This document shows positions 42,917 through 51,906 of a stretch of DNA of 64,000 nucleotides, piece after piece. The position numbers were made by a program, and so were the translations under genes. This stretch comes from Lachnobacterium bovis. Its GTDB lineage: Bacteria; Bacillota; Clostridia; Lachnospirales; Lachnospiraceae. Numbering within the stretch: position 1 is the first letter of the stretch; every line of letters starts with the position of its first letter. Location: contig NZ_FOGW01000010.1 of NCBI RefSeq assembly GCF_900111325.1, positions 36,398 to 100,397 of the forward strand, read 5' to 3'. Below the pieces are notes generated by a model. That model saw only the letters and a program-made list of their open reading frames with translations. It was not told the DNA's origin and made no database searches.

Positions 42917-44695
42917 ATGCCGTTTTATTCAGATGATTTAATAGAAGAAGTAAGACAAAGTAATGACATAGTTGATGTAATAGGTAATTACGTTAGATTA
43001 AAAAAGAAGGGTAGTTCCTATTTTGGCTTGTGTCCGTTCCACAACGAAAAAACAGGATCTTTTTCAGTTTCTCCTAATAAGCAGATGTATTATTGCTTTG
43101 GTTGTGGAGCAGGCGGTAATGTTTTTACGTTTTTAATGCAATATGAGAACTTTTCATTTAAGGAGTCCATGGAATATCTCGCAGAAAGGGCAAATATAAC
43201 ATTGCCTCAATATGAAATGACTGCCGAACAAAAGATGAAGGCAAATGAGAAGGCTGTATTGCTTGAAATAAATAAAGAAGCGGCTAAGTATTTTTATACG
43301 CTACTTCGTTCCCCAAGAGGTGAGATGGCTAGTAAATATTTTGAAAAAAGGCAATTATCACCTGAAACAATGCGTAAGTTTGGACTTGGATATTCGGACC
43401 AATATAGCGACGATTTGTACAGATATTTGAAACAAAAAGGATATGATGATGAAATTCTAAGACAATCTGGTTTAATTACTATCAAAGAATCTAAAGGTGT
43501 TTATGACAGATTTTGGAATAGAGCTATGTTTCCTATTATGGATGCGCACAACAAAGTTATTGGCTTTGGTGGGCGTGTTATGGGAGATGGTGAACCTAAA
43601 TATCTTAATTCACCAGAAACAAAGGTTTTTGATAAAGGACGAAATTTGTACGGCTTAAATTTTGCTAGAGCAAGTAGACGAGAATATTTATTGTTATGTG
43701 AAGGCTATATGGATGTTATTTCATTACATCAGGCTGGTTTTGATAATGCAGTTGCATCACTAGGAACTGCATTAACGAGTGGACATGCAAGTTTGTTAAA
43801 AAGATATACTAAGGCAGTTTATCTTACGTACGATAGTGATGGGGCAGGAGTTAAAGCTGCTCTTAGAGCAATTCCAATTTTGAATGAAGTTGGAATTACC
43901 ACAAAAGTTATCAATATGAAACCATATAAAGATCCAGATGAATTTATTAAAAATCTTGGAGCTGAAGAATACGAAAAGAGGATTCAACAGGCAGAAAATA
44001 GTTTCATGTTTGAAATTAGAATTCTTCAAGATAACTTTGATTTAAATGATCCAGATGGAAAGACTAAGTTTTTCCAAGAGGTTGCAAAGAAGTTATTAGG
44101 CTTTTCAGAAGAATTAGAAAGAAACAATTACATAGAAGCAGTAGCTAAAAAATACCATATTTCTTATGAAGATTTAAGAAAAATGGTTGTAAATATGGCA
44201 ATAAAGCTTGGTGGCTATAAGAGGCCACAAGAGATTAGAAATAGCCACACAGTAAAAAAACAAAGAGAAGATGGCATGAGACAATCCCAAAAACTTATGC
44301 TTACTTGGCTTATTGAAGATGAAAAGTTATACCCTATTATTAAAAAATATATAAGTCCAAGTGATTTTACCCAAGAGCTTTATCTAAAGGTCGCAACTGA
44401 AGTGTTTAGTCAATACGAAGAAAGTGGTGTAGTTAACGCCGCTAGAATTATAAGTATGTTTGATAGTGAAGAAGAACAACGTGAGGTTGCATCACTTTTT
44501 AATGCTAAAATTCAAAAATTATCTTCAAAAAGTGATAAGGAAAAGGCATTAAAAGAGACAGTAATAAGAATAAAGCAAAATAGTATTTCAGTACGTTCTA
44601 ATGCATTAGACCCAACAGATCTAAAAGGATTGATGGAAGTTATTAATGACAAAAAAGAACTTGAAAATATAGAAAAAATGCAATTTAGTCTTTAA
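42917..44695 (+). CDS. dnaG: DNA primase
   Basis: A 592-residue primase that lays RNA primers at replication forks. The CHC2 zinc ribbon is CPFHNEKTGSFSV...YYCFGCG (about residues 39-63). The RNA-polymerase/TOPRIM core includes NRAMFPIMDAHNKVIGFGGR, LLLCEGYMDVISLHQAG and YLTYDSDGAG. The C-terminal helicase-binding region is of usual length. GGAAGGAGG precedes the ATG. It lies 48 bases before rpoD in the classical macromolecular-synthesis arrangement. Confidence 0.97.
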   Translation: MPFYSDDLIEEVRQSNDIVDVIGNYVRLKKKGSSYFGLCPFHNEKTGSFSVSPNKQMYYCFGCGAGGNVFTFLMQYENFSFKESMEYLAERANITLPQYEMTAEQKMKANEKAVLLEINKEAAKYFYTLLRSPRGEMASKYFEKRQLSPETMRKFGLGYSDQYSDDLYRYLKQKGYDDEILRQSGLITIKESKGVYDRFWNRAMFPIMDAHNKVIGFGGRVMGDGEPKYLNSPETKVFDKGRNLYGLNFARASRREYLLLCEGYMDVISLHQAGFDNAVASLGTALTSGHASLLKRYTKAVYLTYDSDGAGVKAALRAIPILNEVGITTKVINMKPYKDPDEFIKNLGAEEYEKRIQQAENSFMFEIRILQDNFDLNDPDGKTKFFQEVAKKLLGFSEELERNNYIEAVAKKYHISYEDLRKMVVNMAIKLGGYKRPQEIRNSHTVKKQREDGMRQSQKLMLTWLIEDEKLYPIIKKYISPSDFTQELYLKVATEVFSQYEESGVVNAARIISMFDSEEEQREVASLFNAKIQKLSSKSDKEKALKETVIRIKQNSISVRSNALDPTDLKGLMEVINDKKELENIEKMQFSL

Positions 44696-44743
44696 AGTTA
44701 AATTTACTTTTAAGGCGAAAAGAAAGTTGAGAGGAAGTTAATA

Positions 44744-46024
44744 ATGGCAAACAAAAAAGTAGCAAAAAAGAATTCAAAAGCTTTAACCCCAGAAATGATT
44801 GAAGATTTTCAAAAAAGACTTCAAGAATTGAAAAGCTTGGCTAAAAGAAAGAATAACATCTTAGAATATAATGAGATTAGTGATTTCTTTGAAGATATGC
44901 AACTAGATGCTGATAAATTTGAACTTGTACTTGATTATTTAGAAAAAAACGGTATCGACGTATTAAGAACACATGATGGTGATACTGACGCATATGACAT
45001 TGATGATGATGCACTTTTAAGTAGTGATGAAGATGATGTTGAGATGGAAAATCTCGATTTATCTATTCCAGAAGGTGTAAGCGTTGAAGATCCAGTTCGT
45101 ATGTATTTAAAAGAGATTGGTAAAGTTCCACTTTTAACAGCTGATGAAGAAATTCAATTAGCCAAAAGAATGGAAGATGGACAGGCAGCAATTGAACCAT
45201 TAAAAGAACTTAAGAAACAACTTTTTGAAGCAGAATTAGATGTAGACAAAATAGAACTTAGAGAAAAAATTAAGCCTTTACAGTTAGCTGTAGATAGAGG
45301 TTCTGATGCTAAGAAGAGATTAGCTGAAGCCAACCTTAGATTAGTAGTAAGTATTGCTAAAAGATATGTTGGTAGAGGAATGCTTTTCCTTGATTTGATT
45401 CAAGAGGGAAATCTTGGTCTTATCAAAGCAGTAGAAAAGTTTGATTATAATAAAGGATATAAATTTTCAACATATGCAACATGGTGGATTCGTCAAGCTA
45501 TTACAAGAGCTATTGCTGATCAGGCAAGAACAATCAGAATTCCAGTACATATGGTAGAGACTATTAATAAACTTATTAGAGTATCAAGACAGCTTCTTCA
45601 GGAATTAGGAAGAGAACCATCTCCTGAAGAAATTGCAAAAGAATTAAATATGCCAGTAGAAAGAGTTAGAGAAATCTTGAAGATTTCACAAGAGCCAGTA
45701 TCTCTTGAAACTCCTATTGGTGAAGAAGAAGATTCACATCTTGGAGACTTCATCCGTGATGAAAATGTACCTGTTCCAGCAGAGGCAGCAGCATTTACAT
45801 TACTTAAAGAACAATTAGGAGAAGTTCTTGGAACTTTAACTGAAAGAGAACAAAAAGTTTTGACTTTACGTTTCGGACTAGAAGATGGACGTGCGAGAAC
45901 TCTAGAAGAGGTAGGTAAAGAGTTCAATGTTACAAGAGAACGTATAAGACAAATTGAAGCAAAAGCTTTAAGAAAACTGCGTCATCCTAGCAGAAGCCGT
46001 AAATTAAAGGATTATTTAGAGTAA
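44744..46024 (+). CDS. rpoD: RNA polymerase sigma factor RpoD (sigma A)
   Basis: A 426-residue primary sigma factor. Region 1.1 carries an acidic linker. Region 1.2 reads [21 protein letters not shown], regions 2.1-2.4 include [20 protein letters not shown] and [19 protein letters not shown], and region 4.2 ends [20 protein letters not shown]. It recognises TTGACA/TATAAT promoters, in line with those seen in this window. AGAGGAAG precedes the ATG. One base separates it from trmK. Confidence 0.98.
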   Translation: MANKKVAKKNSKALTPEMIEDFQKRLQELKSLAKRKNNILEYNEISDFFEDMQLDADKFELVLDYLEKNGIDVLRTHDGDTDAYDIDDDALLSSDEDDVEMENLDLSIPEGVSVEDPVRMYLKEIGKVPLLTADEEIQLAKRMEDGQAAIEPLKELKKQLFEAELDVDKIELREKIKPLQLAVDRGSDAKKRLAEANLRLVVSIAKRYVGRGMLFLDLIQEGNLGLIKAVEKFDYNKGYKFSTYATWWIRQAITRAIADQARTIRIPVHMVETINKLIRVSRQLLQELGREPSPEEIAKELNMPVERVREILKISQEPVSLETPIGEEEDSHLGDFIRDENVPVPAEAAAFTLLKEQLGEVLGTLTEREQKVLTLRFGLEDGRARTLEEVGKEFNVTRERIRQIEAKALRKLRHPSRSRKLKDYLE

Positions 46025-46025
46025 A

Positions 46026-46769
46026 ATGTTAAAGTTGTCAAAACGTATGAGAGCAGTTGCTGCTATGGTTACGCCTGGTAATATTTTAGCAGATGTTGGA
46101 ACAGATCATGGATATGTTCCAATTGCTCTTATACAAAGAGAAAAAATACCAAAAGCTATTGCGGTTGACATAAATGAGGGACCACTAAAGAGAGCAAATG
46201 AAAATATTAATTTATACGGAATGCAAGATTCTATCGAAACACGTATTTCTGATGGTGTTGAAGCATTAAAAGTAAACGAAGTTGATAGTATTTTGATTGC
46301 AGGAATGGGTGGCGAGCTTACAATACATATTTTGACAGAAGGCGAAGAGATATGTCGCAATGCGAAAGAACTTATTCTACAGCCACAATCAGAGGTTAGA
46401 AAAGTAAGACAATACCTCAGAGTAAATCGTTATAAAATTGTTGATGAGGATATGATTTTGGAGGATGGAAAATATTATCCAATCATCAAAGCGATTCCGG
46501 TTGATCAAGATGACTTTTGGTTAGACAAAAATGAAAATGTAATCACTACATGTGATATCTACGGACCATTACTTCTTAAAAATGGTAATCCGGTTTTAAG
46601 AAAATTTTTGGTTCATCAGTATAGAAAATTGACATTTATATTACAATCCTTAGTTTTACAGCAGGATTCTGAATCAGTTAGAAAGAGAAAACAAGAAGTG
46701 TCACGAGAAATACACTATAATGAATCTGCATATTCAATTTTGGGGGCGATAAAGAATGCAGGAAATTAA
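46026..46769 (+). CDS. trmK: tRNA (adenine(22)-N1)-methyltransferase
   Basis: A 247-residue SAM-dependent enzyme that methylates A22 in the D-loop region of tRNAs. The SAM-binding start is ILADVGTDHGYVPIALIQ. DSILIAGMGGELTIHIL and ELILQPQSEVRKVRQYL are typical of TrmK/YqfN. Its place immediately after rpoD is the usual one in Firmicutes. It overlaps the next gene by 14 bases. Confidence 0.93.
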   Translation: MLKLSKRMRAVAAMVTPGNILADVGTDHGYVPIALIQREKIPKAIAVDINEGPLKRANENINLYGMQDSIETRISDGVEALKVNEVDSILIAGMGGELTIHILTEGEEICRNAKELILQPQSEVRKVRQYLRVNRYKIVDEDMILEDGKYYPIIKAIPVDQDDFWLDKNENVITTCDIYGPLLLKNGNPVLRKFLVHQYRKLTFILQSLVLQQDSESVRKRKQEVSREIHYNESAYSILGAIKNAGN

Positions 46770-48420
46770 TGTAGTTGTCAAGCTTTCTAACGGAGAAGAA
46801 AGAGTGACATTAAATAAAAACACAACATTATTAGAATTAGCACAAAAATTTCAAGATAAGTTTTCAAGACCTATTATGTTAGCAATATGCAATGGTAGGT
46901 TGCGAGAACTTGCAAAAGAAATAAAAGGAGATTCAACAATCTCCTTTTTAACAATTGAAGATAAAGACGGTAGACGTACGTATGAAAGAGGCGTCGTTTT
47001 TTTGATGCAAAAGTCCATAGATAATATCTGGGGAATCAAAAATAATAAAGTTCGAGTTTGTTATTCATTAGGTAAAGGTCTGTATTGTGTGTTCACGCAT
47101 GAAAAACCAACACAAGAAAATTTAGATAAATTAAAAACAGAGATGAAAAAAGTATGTAAACAATGTATTCCGATTAAAAAAGAATCTCTAAAAAGCGTTG
47201 AAGCAGAAGAGCTTTTTAAGAATATTCAAATGACGGATAAGGAGAGATTATTACATTACAGACGTTCATCAAGGGTTAATATATATGATTTAGATGGCAT
47301 GAAAGATTATTCATATGGATACATGGTGCCTAATACAAGTTTCTTGAAGTATTTTGATTTGATTCCATATAAAGAGGGCTTTATTTTGCAATTGCCAGGA
47401 CCACATAGTACAGAAATTGAAAAATTCGAACCTTATGATAAATTATTTTCTGTTATGAAAGCTTCGAAACAGTGGAGTAATATGTTAGGATTTGGTACTA
47501 TTGGCTCGCTTAATGATGAAATTTCTAATGGTCGTGGAGAAGATATTATTTTAGTACAAGAAGCTTTGATGGAAGAAAGAATTGGAAAAATAGCTTCTAC
47601 AATAAGTGAAGATCGTAGAAAAAAATTTATTATGATAGCAGGACCATCCTCATCAGGAAAAACATCTTTTTCACACCGTTTATCAATACAATTATCGGCA
47701 AAAGGAATAACACCTCATCCAATAGGTTTAGATGATTACTATGTTGATAGAGTAGATACGCCAAAGGATGAAAATGGAAATTACGATTTTGAATGTTTAG
47801 AAGCTTTAGACATAGATAAGTTTAATGAGGATATGATAGCTTTATTAAATGGCGAGGAAGTCATGATGCCAACATTTAATTTTAAAACAGGTAAGAGAGA
47901 GTATAGAGGTAATACATTAAAATTAGGCGAAAATGATGTTCTTGTTATAGAAGGTATACACGGATTAGATGATCGACTTTCATATTCTTTACCAATAGAA
48001 AGTAAATTCAAAATATATATATCAGCATTAACTCATCTTGCTATTGATGAATTAAATCCTTTACCAACAACAGATGGAAGATTGCTTCGAAGAATCGTAA
48101 GAGATGCTAGAACAAGAAATACAACAGCAAGAGAGACAATAGCAATGTGGAAATCCGTAAGAAGAGGTGAAGAAAAATATATCTTCCCATTCCAGGAAAA
48201 TGCAGACGTTATGTTTAATTCAGCATTAGTTTATGAAATTGCTGTATTAAAAGTTTATGCAGAACCTCTTTTATTTGGAATTCCAAGAGATTGTCCAGAA
48301 TATTTTGAAGCAAAAAGATTACTTAAACTATTAGATTACGTAGTGCCTTTACCTGCTGATAGCGTAAATAAAAATTCTTTGTTACGTGAGTTTATAGGTG
48401 GAAGCTGTTTTAATGTTTAG
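46756..48420 (+). CDS. TGS-domain nucleoside (uridine-like) kinase
   Basis: A 554-residue protein. Residues 1-60 resemble a TGS domain and about 60-230 a threonyl-tRNA-synthetase-like second domain (ERGVVFLM...YRRSSRVNIYDLDG). The C-terminal half is a phosphoribulokinase/uridine kinase domain with P-loop GPSSSGKTSF (about residue 297) and the segments HPIGLDDYYVDR and VIEGIHGLDDRLS. This fusion is common in clostridia and is annotated as a nucleoside kinase; the substrate is inferred. It overlaps trmK, so translation is coupled. RNase P RNA follows. Confidence 0.88.
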   Translation: MQEINVVVKLSNGEERVTLNKNTTLLELAQKFQDKFSRPIMLAICNGRLRELAKEIKGDSTISFLTIEDKDGRRTYERGVVFLMQKSIDNIWGIKNNKVRVCYSLGKGLYCVFTHEKPTQENLDKLKTEMKKVCKQCIPIKKESLKSVEAEELFKNIQMTDKERLLHYRRSSRVNIYDLDGMKDYSYGYMVPNTSFLKYFDLIPYKEGFILQLPGPHSTEIEKFEPYDKLFSVMKASKQWSNMLGFGTIGSLNDEISNGRGEDIILVQEALMEERIGKIASTISEDRRKKFIMIAGPSSSGKTSFSHRLSIQLSAKGITPHPIGLDDYYVDRVDTPKDENGNYDFECLEALDIDKFNEDMIALLNGEEVMMPTFNFKTGKREYRGNTLKLGENDVLVIEGIHGLDDRLSYSLPIESKFKIYISALTHLAIDELNPLPTTDGRLLRRIVRDARTRNTTARETIAMWKSVRRGEEKYIFPFQENADVMFNSALVYEIAVLKVYAEPLLFGIPRDCPEYFEAKRLLKLLDYVVPLPADSVNKNSLLREFIGGSCFNV

Positions 48421-48442
48421 ATTATATTAAGAGAAATTGTAC

Positions 48443-48471
48443 TTGAAAAAATACCAAAAGAAGAGTATAAT
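48443..48471 (+). promoter_or_regulatory. Sigma-A promoter of rnpB
   Basis: TTGAAA (48443-48448), a 17-base spacer and TATAAT (48466-48471) lie about 15 bases before the RNA. Confidence 0.85.
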
Positions 48472-48485
48472 TAAAACGTTAATAT

Positions 48486-48820
48486 GCAGGACAGGTGATC
48501 GCAGCTGCTAGTACCGAAAGGTCGCAGGTGAGGAAAGTCCGGGCTTCATAGGGCAGGATGCCGGTTAACGGCCGGTAGGGGAAACCCTCAGGACAGTGCA
48601 ACAGAAATAAACCGCCACATTAGTGGTAAGGGTGGAAAGGCAGTGTAAGAGACTACCGCCATTTTGGTAACAAGATGGGCACATGTAAACCCCATTTGAA
48701 GCAAAACCGAATATAAGCGTTGACGTGGCCCGCTAGCTTAAGGTAGGTTGCTTGAGGTAATTGGTAACAGTTATCCTAGATAGATGATCATCCACGACAT
48801 AACCCGGCTTATCGTTCTGC
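48486..48820 (+). ncRNA. rnpB: RNase P RNA
   Basis: The catalytic RNA that trims the 5' ends of tRNA precursors. The closing helix P1 pairs GCAGGAC (48486) with GTTCTGC (ending 48820). Universal blocks are visible: GAGGAAAGTCCGGGCT, CATAGGGCAGGATGCCGG, GGACAGTGCAACAGAAATAA, ACCGCC, GGTAAGGGTGGAAAGG, GTAAGAGACTACCGCC, AAACCCC, GGTAGGTTGCTTGAGG, CCTAGATAGATGATCATC and AACCCGGCTTAT. A strong promoter and a terminator bracket it. Exact ends are estimated. Confidence 0.97.
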
Positions 48821-48852
48821 TAAGTTACATTATAATTGATTTGAATATTTAA

Positions 48853-48886
48853 AAATGGTTGGGTTTTCCTAACCATTTTTTATTTT
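48853..48886 (+). terminator. Intrinsic terminator of rnpB
   Basis: The stem AAATGGTTGGG/CCTAACCATTT (one G-U pair) has a four-base loop and is followed by a T-rich tract. The remaining 200 bases to the clpX start hold no recognised gene. Confidence 0.85.
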
Positions 48887-49109
48887 GTGTTGTTTTATTT
48901 TACATTACGAATTATAATATGATAGTATAGGTTTGTTATGCAGTTAAATGTTGTAACAAATTAGACATTATAAAGACAATATGATTTATTAAATTGAGAT
49001 TTAATATAGATTTACTGAATGTATGCATTTTTAAAGAAAAGATATGCAAATATTGAGTAATTAAAAATTTAATAGGTTAATATAAATAAAATAGGGAAAG
49101 GTGGTTAAG

Positions 49110-50726
49110 ATGAGAGAAGATTATAGAGAAGTAGATTCGGATAGCATTGATCAAAATGATAATTCTAAACTCAATTCGAGTAATAATACAGAATTTGAAA
49201 AAAATATAGATGTTGATTCTCAAAAGAATAATGTTAATCAGGATTCTTTTGAAAAAAATAATAAAGATATTGATAGTGACAAGTACGAAACTGACGGGGC
49301 AATAGATAATCATTCGGATAAAAATGTCAAGAACAATCAGAATGATAATCAAGATAAAGATAAAGATGATGATGATTATGAAGAAGTATGTTCATTTTGT
49401 CGTAGGCCAGAAAGTGTAGTTGGTAAGTTATTACATATTCCAAACGCTTTTAGTTTATGTACTGATTGTATGCAAAGAACTTTAGATATGATGAAGACTA
49501 CACCTAATAGAATGGATGATCCGTTTTTAAAATATGGAGAGTTTTCAGATATTCCAGGTGTTAGCTTTTTGAATCTAAGTGATTTAAAATCTGATGTACC
49601 TAAAAGTCAGAGATTAAAAAAACGCACCAAAGAAGTAAAAAAAGAAAAACCTGTTTTAGACATTAATTCTATTCCAGCACCACATAAAATTAAAGAAAAA
49701 TTAGATGAATATGTAGTTGGACAAGATTATGCTAAAAAGGTAATGTCTGTAGCTGTTTATAATCATTATAAAAGAGTTATGGATGATAAAAATAAAATAG
49801 ATGACGGTATAGAAATCGAAAAATCTAATATGTTAATGATTGGACCAACAGGTTCGGGTAAAACATATTTAGTTAAGACATTAGCTAAGTTATTAGATGT
49901 ACCATTAGCTATTACAGATGCAACATCTCTTACAGAGGCTGGTTATATCGGTGATGACATTGAAAGTGTTGTAAGTAAATTACTTGCAGCGGCAGACAAT
50001 GATGTAGAAAGGGCAGAACATGGTATTATTTTTGTAGATGAAATTGATAAGATTGCAAAGAAAAAGAATACTAACCAAAGAGATGTAAGTGGAGAGTCTG
50101 TTCAACAGGGAATGCTAAAACTTCTAGAAGGAGCTGAGGTAGAAGTCCCAGTTGGTGCAACTAGTAAAAATGCGATGGTACCAATGACAATGATAAATAC
50201 AAAAGATATTCTATTTATTTGTGGTGGTGCTTTCCCAGGAATAGAAGACATTATTAAAGAAAGATTAAATAAGCAGGCATCGATTGGATTCCATGCTGAT
50301 TTAAAAGATAAATACGATAAAGATGATAATATTTTACAAAAAGTTACAGTAGAAGATGTTAGAAATTTTGGTATGATTCCAGAGTTTATTGGACGTTTAC
50401 CTATTCTTTTTTCTCTAGAAGCTTTAACAGAAGATATGTTGGTTAAAATATTGTCAGAACCAAAAAATGCTATTATTAAGCAATATATTAAATTGCTTGA
50501 TATGGATGAGGTTAAGCTAGAATTTGAAGAAGATGCGCTACGTTGTATTGCTCAAAAAGCTAAGGAGAAGAAAGTTGGTGCAAGAGCGTTAAGAGCAATT
50601 ATTGAAAAATTTATGCTTGATATAATGTTTGAAATTCCAAAGGATGATCAAATTGGTAAAGTGACAATAACAAGAGATTATATTGAGAACAAAGGTGGCC
50701 CAGTTATTTCTCTTAGAGAAAATTAG
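49110..50726 (+). CDS. clpX: ATP-dependent protease ATPase subunit ClpX with long acidic N-terminal extension
   Basis: A 538-residue AAA+ unfoldase, about 110 longer than usual. Residues 1-90 are low-complexity Asp/Asn/Lys/Ser. The zinc-binding domain follows (C94-x2-C97-x19-C117-x2-C120), then the AAA+ core with Walker A GPTGSGKT (245-252), pore loop GYIG, Walker B IIFVDEIDKI and the ClpP-docking IGF (KQASIGFHADL). It unfolds tagged substrates for ClpP. The ATG at 49110 follows AAAGGTGG. No clpP or tig lies beside it. Confidence 0.92.
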   Translation: MREDYREVDSDSIDQNDNSKLNSSNNTEFEKNIDVDSQKNNVNQDSFEKNNKDIDSDKYETDGAIDNHSDKNVKNNQNDNQDKDKDDDDYEEVCSFCRRPESVVGKLLHIPNAFSLCTDCMQRTLDMMKTTPNRMDDPFLKYGEFSDIPGVSFLNLSDLKSDVPKSQRLKKRTKEVKKEKPVLDINSIPAPHKIKEKLDEYVVGQDYAKKVMSVAVYNHYKRVMDDKNKIDDGIEIEKSNMLMIGPTGSGKTYLVKTLAKLLDVPLAITDATSLTEAGYIGDDIESVVSKLLAAADNDVERAEHGIIFVDEIDKIAKKKNTNQRDVSGESVQQGMLKLLEGAEVEVPVGATSKNAMVPMTMINTKDILFICGGAFPGIEDIIKERLNKQASIGFHADLKDKYDKDDNILQKVTVEDVRNFGMIPEFIGRLPILFSLEALTEDMLVKILSEPKNAIIKQYIKLLDMDEVKLEFEEDALRCIAQKAKEKKVGARALRAIIEKFMLDIMFEIPKDDQIGKVTITRDYIENKGGPVISLREN

Positions 50727-50805
50727 ATTTTTTTGAGTTTGAAATTTAGACCCAAAAACAGACAAGCAAGACATACATTAAGATTTATATAAAGGAGTTG
50801 TAAAA

Positions 50806-51906
50806 TTGAAAATTATACATTGTGCAGACATTCATCTAGACTCTAAGATGACTACAAATCTTACTAATGAACAAGCTAAAGAGCGCAGAGATGAATTACT
50901 AAATACATTTTCCAAAATGGTGGATTATGCAAAACAAAATGAAGTTAAAGCTATTTTAATAGCAGGTGATTTATTTGATACAAGAAACATTTCGGCAACA
51001 GCAAGAAATGTTGTAAAAGAAGCAATTTTAGGATATCCAGACATTGATTTCATTTATTTAAAAGGAAATCATGATCATGATAACTTCCTTTCAAATTTAG
51101 AAGATTTACCAGCTAACCTAAAATTATTCTCTAATAAAGAGTGGAGAGCATATGAGTATGGAGATATCGTGATTACAGGACTTGAATTATCAGATGATAA
51201 TCAATACTCTGTATATAATGATTTGAAATTAAATCCTGAAAAATTTAACATTGTGACTTTACACGGACAGATTAGAGAGGGAGAAGGAAGCCCAAGAGAC
51301 TTTAATGTTAACCTTGATAATTTAAGAGGTAGAAATATTGATTATTTAGCATTAGGTCATATTCATTCATATGAAGAAGATGATTTAGATGCAAGAGGAA
51401 GATATTGTTACCCAGGTTGTTTAGAAGGACGCGGTTTCGACGAATGTGGTAAAAAAGGTTTTGTTTTATTAGAAATCGATGAAGAAACAAAAGAAGCAAA
51501 TACACAATTTGTACCATTTGCAAAGAGAAATGTTCATCATTTAGAAGTGGATATTTCGGGTGTATATACAACTATTGAAGCGTTAGTTAAAGTAGAAGAT
51601 TCTTTAAGACGTAAGGAATACACAGAGACTTCAATGGTAAAAATCACATTAACAGGTACAGTTGATGTTGAAAGTGATATTAATACTAGAATTATTGAAG
51701 GCAAATTAGAAGGTAAATTCTACACTGTAAAAGTTGTAGATGGAACTTCCCAAACAGTAAAATATCAAGACTATGAAAGAGATAGATCACTTAAAGGTGA
51801 ATTTATTAGATTAGTCTTAAACTCAGATGAAAACGAATTTGATGATAAAGACAAAAATGCCATTATTAAATGTGGCATAAAAGCATTACTTGGGGAGGAC
51901 TTATAA
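50806..51906 (+). CDS. SbcD/YhaO-like metallophosphoesterase nuclease
   Basis: A 366-residue Mre11-type calcineurin-like phosphoesterase. All phosphoesterase motifs are present: CADIHLDSKM, AGDLFDTRN, LKGNHDHD, TLHGQIREG and ALGHIHSYEED, followed by PGCLEGRGFDE. Translation starts at TTG, supported by AAAGGAG ten bases upstream. It overlaps the ATPase gene by one base. With that partner it should form a DNA end-processing complex of the SbcCD/YhaON type. Confidence 0.9.
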   Translation: MKIIHCADIHLDSKMTTNLTNEQAKERRDELLNTFSKMVDYAKQNEVKAILIAGDLFDTRNISATARNVVKEAILGYPDIDFIYLKGNHDHDNFLSNLEDLPANLKLFSNKEWRAYEYGDIVITGLELSDDNQYSVYNDLKLNPEKFNIVTLHGQIREGEGSPRDFNVNLDNLRGRNIDYLALGHIHSYEEDDLDARGRYCYPGCLEGRGFDECGKKGFVLLEIDEETKEANTQFVPFAKRNVHHLEVDISGVYTTIEALVKVEDSLRRKEYTETSMVKITLTGTVDVESDINTRIIEGKLEGKFYTVKVVDGTSQTVKYQDYERDRSLKGEFIRLVLNSDENEFDDKDKNAIIKCGIKALLGEDL

